Notes under the pieces: generated by a model
Told to the model about the DNA's origin: nothing
What the model saw: only the letters and a program-made list of their open reading frames with translations
Database searches by the model: none
In this document: piece by piece, positions 1 through 4,286 of the stretch
Numbering within the stretch: position 1 is the first letter of the stretch
Layout: each line of letters begins with the position of its first letter
From: Micavibrio aeruginosavorus
Lineage (GTDB): Bacteria > Pseudomonadota > Alphaproteobacteria > Micavibrionales > Micavibrionaceae
Reading direction: 5' to 3'
Assembly (NCBI GenBank): GCA_003240795.1
Contig: QFNK01000063.1
Location: 1-8,731 of the forward strand
DNA: 8,731 nucleotides
Made by a program: the position numbers and the translations under genes

Positions 1-694
1 CTACCACAAGGAAGACAACAAGGCCTACGCCTACATCGAAGCACGCCCTTATATCAAAGAGGTCATCCTCACGGGCGGAGACCCGCTTACCCTTTCAAAC
101 CGCCGCTTGAAAGACGTTCTGGACCGCCTGTCAGCCATTCCGCATCTGGACATCATTCGCTTTCACACCCGCACGCCGCTGGTCAGCCCGGAACGGGTTG
201 ATGACGGCTTGTGCGCCCTTTTGGAAAGCATGGAAAAGGCCGTGTACGTTGTCCTGCACGTCAATCACGCGCAGGAAATTAACGCCCCCGTACGCGAAGC
301 TTTCCGCCGCCTGAACCGCGCCGGCGCGGTGTTATTGTCCCAAAGCGTCCTGCTGAAAGGCGTGAACGACGATCCGGCCATACTGGAAGATCTGTTCCGT
401 ACGCTTCTCAAACACAGGGTGAAGCCTTACTATCTTCATCATCCCGACCTAGCCCCCGGCACAGGCCACTTCCGCCTGAGCATCAAACGCGGGCAGGAAA
501 TTGTCAGCGCCCTGCGCGGGCGCGTCACAGGCCTTGCCTGGCCGACTTATGTTCTGGATATTCCGGGCGGTCACGGCAAAATGCCGCTGCTCCCGTCTTA
601 TATAGAAGAGCGCACGGCGGGATGTTATCTGGTCGAGGATTATCAGGGCATAAAACATGAATACAAAGATGATGTTAAATCAGGGACGGAATAA
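1..694 (+). CDS. KamA-family radical SAM lysine aminomutase, 3' part only
   Basis: The gene enters from the left edge; the reading frame starts at base 2 and 230 residues are visible. No start lies in the window, and a TTG at 107 is internal. The fragment opens with the EVILTGGDPL core of KamA-like radical SAM enzymes. It then shows PYYLHHPDLAPGTGHF, whose Asp (fragment residue 149) matches a substrate-binding Asp of lysine 2,3-aminomutase. DIPGGHGK follows, with Asp186 and the PLP-binding Lys193. The CxxxCxxC cluster motif must lie upstream. From family knowledge, these enzymes use SAM, a 4Fe-4S cluster and PLP to convert alpha-lysine to beta-lysine. The role may be free lysine, or EF-P modification as in EpmB. 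The DxPGGxGK motif is more KamA-like, since EpmB has a shorter, altered C-terminus. The downstream holC starts 3 bases after the stop, so they are probably co-transcribed. Confidence 0.9.
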   Translation, partial: YHKEDNKAYAYIEARPYIKEVILTGGDPLTLSNRRLKDVLDRLSAIPHLDIIRFHTRTPLVSPERVDDGLCALLESMEKAVYVVLHVNHAQEINAPVREAFRRLNRAGAVLLSQSVLLKGVNDDPAILEDLFRTLLKHRVKPYYLHHPDLAPGTGHFRLSIKRGQEIVSALRGRVTGLAWPTYVLDIPGGHGKMPLLPSYIEERTAGCYLVEDYQGIKHEYKDDVKSGTE

Positions 695-697
695 AAT

Positions 698-1150
698 ATG
701 AGCGAGATACGTTTCTACCATCTTTTTACCCAGTCGCTGGAACAGGCACTGCCCGCCATCCTGACCAAGGCATTAAGCACAGGCCGCAAGATCATCGTAC
801 GCCTCCCCGATCCAAAAGCGGTCGAGCATTTTGACGATCATCTTTGGACATACCATCCGGAAGGTTTTCTGCCCCACGGCGCGGCGGGGGATGGGTACGA
901 GGAAAAACAACCCATCCTCCTCACCGACAAAGCTGAAAATCCAAACGGCGCGGACATGATAGTATTAGGCGATATCCAAGCCGTCCCCGAAAATGTCGCT
1001 GACTTCGCCTTATGCTGTGACTTCCTGAACGGCCAGAATGAAGACTTCGTCGCCGCCGCCCGCCTGCGCTGGAAAGCCTACAAGGATGCCGGACACAGCG
1101 TCACCTACTGGCAGCAAACCGAAAACGGCGGCTGGGAACAAAAGGCCTGA
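698..1150 (+). CDS. holC: DNA polymerase III chi subunit (HolC)
   Basis: A 150-residue protein, close to the usual family length. HolC is the chi subunit of the clamp-loader complex and links the replisome to single-strand binding protein. Recognisable family stretches are FYHL near the start with LEQALP at residues 14-19, then LWTYHPEGFLPHG (49-61), PILLTDKAENPNGA (72-85) and RWKAYKDAGHSVTYWQQ (124-140). The start at 698 is preceded by a GGA at 688-690 with 7-base spacing. It lies 3 bases after the aminomutase-like stop, so the two genes are probably coupled. A hairpin terminator follows about 30 bases after its stop. In many proteobacteria holC sits beside pepA; here its upstream neighbour is a KamA-family gene. 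I am confident of the family. Confidence 0.93.
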   Translation: MSEIRFYHLFTQSLEQALPAILTKALSTGRKIIVRLPDPKAVEHFDDHLWTYHPEGFLPHGAAGDGYEEKQPILLTDKAENPNGADMIVLGDIQAVPENVADFALCCDFLNGQNEDFVAAARLRWKAYKDAGHSVTYWQQTENGGWEQKA

Positions 1151-1181
1151 AAAGCCTGCTGCAATCAAAAATACAAACAAA

Positions 1182-1205
1182 AAAAGCGCCTCGAAAGGCG
1201 CTTTT
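1182..1205. terminator. Bidirectional rho-independent terminator between holC and the cytochrome gene
   Basis: AAAAGCGCC (1182-1190) and GGCGCTTTT (1197-1205) form a perfect 9-bp stem with a 6-base loop TCGAAA. It lies 31 bases after the holC stop and 22 bases from the stop of the convergent cytochrome gene. On the minus strand the stem runs into seven T's (complement of the A run 1179-1185). On the plus strand the trailing T tract is only four long, followed by AAAATTTG. It should therefore serve both genes and be stronger for the cytochrome. Confidence 0.85.
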
Positions 1206-1227
1206 AAAATTTGTGTGTCAGCTACTG

Positions 1228-1953
1228 TTAATGAGCGGCGGGAGCTGGTTGCTCCGACTTTGCCGGAACGTCAGGCGTTGCCGCTTCTGTCGCTGCCTTT
1301 GTCTCGGCGGCCGGCTTGGCTTCTGCCGCGCCCGCTTCCGCCGGTGTTTCTTCCGTCGCAGGAGCGTCAGCCGCCGGCGGTGCGAGTTCAGCCGTTTCTG
1401 CCGCGATCTCAGCATCGGATGGCAGAGCCACCGGAGAATCGGATTGCGTGCGCAGCCATGCGAGCAGGGCCGCACGGTCTTCCGGCTTTTTCAAACCGGC
1501 GTAGCTCATCTTCGTGCCCGAAGCATATGCCTTTGGCTTCCAGAGGAATTTGTTCAGCTCGGCCAGCGTCCATGTTTTTCCGCCGACTTCCAGAAGGGCG
1601 CCGGAATAGGCGAAGCCCGGCATATGGTCTTTCGGGCCGCCGATCACGCCGTAAAGGTTCGGGCCCACGCCGTTCGCCCCGCCTTTGTTGAATGTGTGAC
1701 AGGCCGCGCAGGCCTTGGCGATTTTCTCGCCGCGCGCCGCGTCCGCACCGGCAATCAGCGCCAGGATAGGCTCCGGCATGGCAACCGCCGCCGCGCCGCC
1801 GCCCGCGCTGTCTTCAAGCGCTTCGACGTTATAGGCATTTTGTTCGAGCTTGTGCGGATGCACCAGCATCTTGGCGACAAAACCGCCGAACATCGCGATG
1901 ATACCGGCAACCAGGATTGCCGCAAAAATCTTGTTAAATTCCATTCCGCCCAT
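1228..1953 (-). CDS. Membrane-anchored c-type cytochrome (CycM-like) with acidic Ala/Pro tail
   Basis: A 241-residue protein. Residues about 8-30 form one hydrophobic segment (IFAAILVAGIIAMFGGFVA) that would act as an uncleaved anchor, leaving the rest in the periplasm. The class I cytochrome c domain holds the haem motif CAACH (82-86) and GTKMSYAG, with likely axial Met149. GPNLYGV and the C-terminal helix AALLAWLRT are also typical. From family knowledge, CycM-type proteins pass electrons between the bc1 complex and terminal oxidases. After the domain, residues about 171-241 form a low-complexity Ala/Pro/Glu tail ending in His, which is not usual in the family. The first ATG is preferred over an internal Met at position 4 because AAGGA lies 8 bases before it. 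It is divergent from pheA, a pairing I recall from other alphaproteobacteria. The symbol cycM is likely but not proven. Confidence 0.9.
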   Translation of the reverse strand: MGGMEFNKIFAAILVAGIIAMFGGFVAKMLVHPHKLEQNAYNVEALEDSAGGGAAAVAMPEPILALIAGADAARGEKIAKACAACHTFNKGGANGVGPNLYGVIGGPKDHMPGFAYSGALLEVGGKTWTLAELNKFLWKPKAYASGTKMSYAGLKKPEDRAALLAWLRTQSDSPVALPSDAEIAAETAELAPPAADAPATEETPAEAGAAEAKPAAETKAATEAATPDVPAKSEQPAPAAH

Positions 1954-1961
1954 GTGGGGAT

Positions 1962-1966
1962 TCCTT
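1962..1966 (-). promoter_or_regulatory. Ribosome binding site deciding the cytochrome start
   Basis: Read on the minus strand this is AAGGA, 8 bases before the ATG at 1953. It supports the MGGMEF start over the second Met codon (1942-1944), which has no comparable site at this distance. Confidence 0.6.
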
Positions 1967-1971
1967 CAAAC

Positions 1972-2019
1972 TACCAGATGCCTTGCAAAATTCAGGACTT
2001 TCGGCCTATACCAGATGCC
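1972..2019 (+). repeat. 11-bp direct repeat pair in the cytochrome/pheA divergent control region
   Basis: TACCAGATGCC occurs at 1972-1982 and again at 2009-2019, start to start 37 bases apart. A second pair, AAATTCAGG, occurs at 1988-1996 and 2054-2062. All lie between the divergent starts of the cytochrome gene and pheA. The repeats are exact by eye. A role as operator is inference; they could also be a small local duplication. Confidence 0.5.
1983..2012 (+). promoter_or_regulatory. Candidate sigma70-type promoter for pheA
   Basis: TTGCAA (1983-1988) and TATACC (2007-2012) are separated by 18 bases. Each matches 4 of 6 consensus positions. The -10 element overlaps the second copy of the 11-bp direct repeat. 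It would give a leader of roughly 65 bases before the pheA start. The match is modest, so this is a candidate only. Confidence 0.3.
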
Positions 2020-2084
2020 GTACCGTAAACAGGCGGCCATCGGTATATGGTGTAAATTCAGGCCGTGGAAAAATCAAGCCAACA

Positions 2085-2939
2085 ATGACTATGTCCAAAG
2101 AAAACAAGAAGAAAATTTCCTTTCAGGGCGCCCATGGCGCCTATTCCGACATCGCCTGCCGCGAAGTTTTTCCGGGGCTTGAGACAATTCCCTGCAACAC
2201 GTTCGAGGAAGCCTTCGCCGCCTGCCAGAATGGCGACGCCGACCTGGCCATGATTCCGGTCGACAACACGCTCGCCGGACGCGTTGCAGACGTGCACCAT
2301 TTCCTCCCGCGCAGCGGCCTGTCCATCGTCGGTGAGCATTTCCTGAAAATCGAACACGCCCTGCTCGGCGTGAAAGGCGCGACGATCGAAGGACTAAAAC
2401 ATGTCCATTCCCACCTGCACGCCCTGCCCCAGTGCCGCAAGGTCATCAAGGAACTCGGCCTCACCCCGCACGTCCATGCCGACACGGCGGGTGCGGCCAG
2501 CGAAGTGGCCGACCGCGGCGACATGGAACATGCCGCCATCGCCTCCAAACTCGCCGCTGAAATCTACGGCCTCGAAATCCTGCGCGGCGATGTTCAGGAT
2601 GCGGACCACAACGCGACGCGCTTTATCATCCTGTCCAGAACGCCGTCCGCCCCGGCCTATGAGGCGGACAAGACGTATATCACCAGCTTCACCTTCACCG
2701 TGCGCAACATTCCCGCCGCGCTGTACAAGGCCATGGGCGGTTTCGCGACCAACGGCGTCAACATGGTAAAGCTGGAATCCTATATGAACCCCCAATTCCA
2801 GAGCTCGTCCTTCTACGCCGATGTCGTGGATCATGCTGACTCGGAGGCCCTGAAGCGGGCGTTTGCCGAACTGGAATTTTTCGCGGAGGAACTGAATGTT
2901 CTGGGCAGCTATCCGGCGCATCCGTTCCGCAAGTTGTAG
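2085..2939 (+). CDS. pheA: Prephenate dehydratase (PheA type)
   Basis: Converts prephenate to phenylpyruvate in phenylalanine synthesis; a cytosolic enzyme. The 284-residue protein is a monofunctional form without a chorismate mutase domain. The catalytic domain starts with FQGAHGAYSD (residues 13-22) and carries IPVDNTLAG (57-65), where the family more often has PVENSxxG, and the catalytic TRF at 178-180 in DHNATRFIIL. A C-terminal ACT domain (about 199-276) is present, with NIPAALYKAMGGFATNGVNM followed by KLESY; this domain normally binds phenylalanine for feedback inhibition. The open frame extends upstream to 1983, but family similarity starts just after the ATGs at 2085 and 2091. I chose 2085; 2091 (282 residues) is equally possible, and no strong Shine-Dalgarno decides it. 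It is divergent from the cytochrome gene. No clear terminator follows, so transcription may run on into the small gene at 3017. Confidence 0.93.
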   Translation: MTMSKENKKKISFQGAHGAYSDIACREVFPGLETIPCNTFEEAFAACQNGDADLAMIPVDNTLAGRVADVHHFLPRSGLSIVGEHFLKIEHALLGVKGATIEGLKHVHSHLHALPQCRKVIKELGLTPHVHADTAGAASEVADRGDMEHAAIASKLAAEIYGLEILRGDVQDADHNATRFIILSRTPSAPAYEADKTYITSFTFTVRNIPAALYKAMGGFATNGVNMVKLESYMNPQFQSSSFYADVVDHADSEALKRAFAELEFFAEELNVLGSYPAHPFRKL

Positions 2940-3002
2940 CAAAAATCAGGGCTTTGAATTCATTAACCTTTTCGTGCTACCTTCTTGGGGCAACAAAGGA
3001 AT

Positions 3003-3007
3003 AAGGA
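3003..3007 (+). promoter_or_regulatory. Ribosome binding site of the 58-residue gene
   Basis: AAGGA at 3003-3007 lies 9 bases before the ATG at 3017, with another AAAGGA at 2995-3000. This strong site is a main reason for accepting the short gene. Confidence 0.6.
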
Positions 3008-3016
3008 TTTTCTAAA

Positions 3017-3193
3017 ATGCTGACCCACGCCCAACTCGCCGCAAAGCTTCTCCGCGACGCAGCCACGTTTTTCCGCACGATCGGCGACCAGAACCCGCCT
3101 TTGAAAATCCAGATGGATGAAAACGGCAACGTGTTCGAACAGGTCGCAGACCTCCTCGAACAAGACCCGACCGGCGTTATCGAGACTGAATAA
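3017..3193 (+). CDS. Small protein of 58 residues, unknown function
   Basis: The protein starts MLTHAQLAAKLLRDAATFF and ends in DPTGVIETE. It has no signal peptide, membrane segment or cysteine. Residues about 5-22 can form one amphipathic helix. A second helix is likely at about 35-50 (NVFEQVADLLEQ), joined by an NPPLKIQMDENG turn. The net charge is acidic. Evidence that it is real: a good AAGGA site 9 bases upstream, codon use like its neighbours with GC-rich third positions, and tight packing against the convergent gene (8 bases between stops). It follows pheA by 77 bases on the same strand and may be read from that transcript or its own promoter. It resembles small helical proteins I have seen beside alphaproteobacterial housekeeping genes, but I cannot name a family. 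Confidence 0.7.
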   Translation: MLTHAQLAAKLLRDAATFFRTIGDQNPPLKIQMDENGNVFEQVADLLEQDPTGVIETE

Positions 3194-3196
3194 CCC

Positions 3197-3207
3197 TTTT
3201 ATTAAAA
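3197..3207. repeat. A/T palindrome spanning the convergent stops
   Basis: TTTTATTAAAA is an 11-base palindrome around a central T. It covers the gap between the small plus-strand gene (stop 3191-3193) and the stop of the minus-strand gene (3202-3204). It may help end transcription from either side, but by itself it is short. Confidence 0.3.
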
Positions 3208-3666
3208 CGGACGGAACGTGACGGATACGTCACGTTTGTAGGCTGTCTCGCGGTCTTCCAGACCGGCAGCATCTCTCACTTGTTTTGTCAGCGAAAAGCC
3301 ATGACCGCCTGCGCCCTTGCCTTTTTCGAGGTTTTGGGCCGCGTTGAAGGCCGTTTTCGGCCCTACGGCATTCGCCTGGGAATAAAGAAATTCCGCGCGT
3401 TCTAATGTTTTAATCGCCGCCGCATCTATTGTCCGGCCGGCCTTCGCATCTTTCAGCAATTCTTCGCCCAGCTGTTTGTACTCTTCCCCGAATGTGGAAA
3501 CGTCCTCCTGATATTGATTATAGCGCTTGGCCTCGGCATCATCTGGCGGTGGACGCAGGTGATCCTTGCTGTCGTCGTTCTGCACCGTGACAATTGTCAG
3601 GGCTTTTCTGTAGCTCTCTTCCTCGTGAAGATAAAAGCCCTGAAACCGCAGATCTTTATAAAACAT
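3202..3666 (-). CDS. Hypothetical soluble protein, second gene of a two-gene minus-strand unit
   Basis: A 154-residue protein that I do not recognise. It begins MFYKDLRFQGFYLHEEESYRK and ends in VSVTFRPF. There are no cysteines, signal peptide or membrane segments. Residues about 43-115 are rich in Glu, Lys, Ala and Gln and look helical (AEAKRYNQYQEDV, YKQLGEELLKDAKAG, AIKTLERAEFLYSQANA). A Gly-rich patch follows (KGKGAGGHGF, 115-124), then a charged segment. The start lies 10 bases after the stop of the upstream minus-strand gene, so the two form an operon; an AGG about 7 bases before the ATG is a modest ribosome site. A perfect 9-bp inverted repeat lies inside its last codons. Its role may be linked to the membrane-anchored protein made just before it, but this is inference from position alone. 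Confidence 0.75.
   Translation of the reverse strand: MFYKDLRFQGFYLHEEESYRKALTIVTVQNDDSKDHLRPPPDDAEAKRYNQYQEDVSTFGEEYKQLGEELLKDAKAGRTIDAAAIKTLERAEFLYSQANAVGPKTAFNAAQNLEKGKGAGGHGFSLTKQVRDAAGLEDRETAYKRDVSVTFRPF
3215..3236. repeat. Perfect 9-bp inverted repeat at the 3' end of the minus-strand gene
   Basis: AACGTGACG (3215-3223) and CGTCACGTT (3228-3236) pair perfectly around a 4-base loop GATA. It lies inside the last codons of the 3202-3666 gene and 22 bases after the stop of the convergent plus-strand gene. It could act as a transcription terminator or pause site for the plus-strand gene, though it lacks a long T run. It could instead be a binding site of the form TGACG-N4-CGTCA. Confidence 0.55.
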
Positions 3667-3676
3667 CGCACACCTA

Positions 3677-4045
3677 TTATTTTTCCGTAATAATAGGCGC
3701 TTCCTCCGTCTGGGTCAAGAAAAAGCTGGCCGCAAAAGCCCCGCCGCCGCATAAAATCGCAGCAATTACAACGATTAAGATCGTATAATCTTTTTTGACC
3801 TTGTTCTCGAAAACCTTGAGCGTCATATCGACGGTGCGGTTCTTTTTCTGGTCGAAGAATTTCTTCTTCACCTCGATCTTGTGGAATTTCTGCGACTGGT
3901 GAAGCGTTTCGGCCTCGCTCATGGCTTTGGCCATATCGTCCAGCGTGGAATGTTTCTGCCAGCTGTTCTCGCCTTTTTGCTTGGGCGATGGCATGTCGAA
4001 AGTATAAATCGTGTATTCGATCTGCGCCGCAGGTGCCTGTGCCAT
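3677..4045 (-). CDS. Small C-terminally membrane-anchored protein, unknown function
   Basis: With the ATG at 4043-4045 the protein has 122 residues. The open frame continues to 4099, but GAGG six bases before this ATG and the weak sequence upstream favour this start. Residues 1-85 are hydrophilic and presumably cytoplasmic, with a stretch near the membrane very rich in lysine (KIEVKKKFFDQKKNR, 57-70, and ENKVKK, 80-85). Residues about 87-110 form one strongly hydrophobic segment (YTILIVVIAAILCGGGAFAA), and a short acidic tail TEEAPIITEK follows. By the positive-inside rule the N-terminus should be inside and the last dozen residues in the periplasm. It is not a signal peptide, being C-terminal. 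It is divergent from ftsK across a 241-base region with a CtrA-type box and is co-transcribed with the unknown gene at 3202-3666. I do not recognise the family. Confidence 0.75.
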   Translation of the reverse strand: MAQAPAAQIEYTIYTFDMPSPKQKGENSWQKHSTLDDMAKAMSEAETLHQSQKFHKIEVKKKFFDQKKNRTVDMTLKVFENKVKKDYTILIVVIAAILCGGGAFAASFFLTQTEEAPIITEK

Positions 4046-4051
4046 ATAAAA

Positions 4052-4055
4052 CCTC
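4052..4055 (-). promoter_or_regulatory. Ribosome binding site deciding the start of the membrane-anchored gene
   Basis: On the minus strand this reads GAGG, six bases before the ATG at 4045. Upstream in-frame Met codons (4055-4057 and 4097-4099) lack such a site, so 4045 is preferred. Confidence 0.5.
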
Positions 4056-4103
4056 ATGAAAATGAAGGTGACCACCTTCTCACGCAACGGTAGCGGCAAC
4101 GGG

Positions 4104-4118
4104 TTAATAAAAACTTAA
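4104..4118. promoter_or_regulatory. Candidate CtrA-type box TTAA-N7-TTAA
   Basis: TTAA (4104-4107) and TTAA (4115-4118) are separated by exactly seven bases (TAAAAAC). This matches the known CtrA recognition pattern of alphaproteobacteria. It lies 59 bases upstream of the minus-strand membrane-anchored gene and about 170 bases upstream of the ftsK ATG, in otherwise GC-rich sequence. The position fits control of the minus-strand operon better than of ftsK. The pattern is seen directly; binding is inferred. Confidence 0.4.
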
Positions 4119-4171
4119 AAAGCGCCGCCGTGCGGGCCTTTCCGAAAAACCAATAAAATGCGCGGGTTTCC

Positions 4172-4200
4172 TTGAGGTTGGCGCGCATTGGGGATAGAAT
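4172..4200 (+). promoter_or_regulatory. Candidate sigma70-type promoter for ftsK
   Basis: TTGAGG (4172-4177) and TAGAAT (4195-4200) are separated by 17 bases, matching 4 of 6 and 5 of 6 consensus positions. Transcription would begin near 4207, giving a leader of about 80 bases before the ftsK ATG. The leader holds a GC-rich inverted repeat at 4213-4232 (GCG-T-CGCCG-TC-CGGCG-G-CGC). Confidence 0.45.
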
Positions 4201-4286
4201 AATGCCTGATTTGCGTCGCCGTCCGGCGGCGCTTCCTTCCATTGAAAACTGCATATCGCGACGTACACTTCACGGGACCGAAAGTC

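Noticed and set aside
1213..2028. A 271-codon plus-strand frame opposite the cytochrome gene
   Set aside because: Its Arg/Cys-rich translation is typical of an antisense shadow. It starts just past the terminator hairpin and lacks a domain, while the opposite strand has a clear CAACH cytochrome.
1983..2084. N-terminal extension of pheA back to a TTG at 1983
   Set aside because: The added residues do not resemble the family, and the region holds the repeats and candidate promoter. Similarity begins right after the ATGs at 2085 and 2091.
2394..2942. A 182-codon minus-strand frame opposite pheA
   Set aside because: It is an antisense shadow of a confidently identified prephenate dehydratase, with no ribosome site or domain.
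4122..4140. GC-rich stretch followed on the minus strand by T's, resembling a terminator
   Set aside because: The best stem is only CCGC/GCGG with a three-base loop, and it lies upstream of the minus-strand gene rather than after one.
4242..4286. N-terminal extension of ftsK to a TTG at 4242
   Set aside because: It has no good ribosome site and the extra 15 residues add nothing recognisable. The ATG at 4287 gives a normal basic N-terminus before the first membrane segment.
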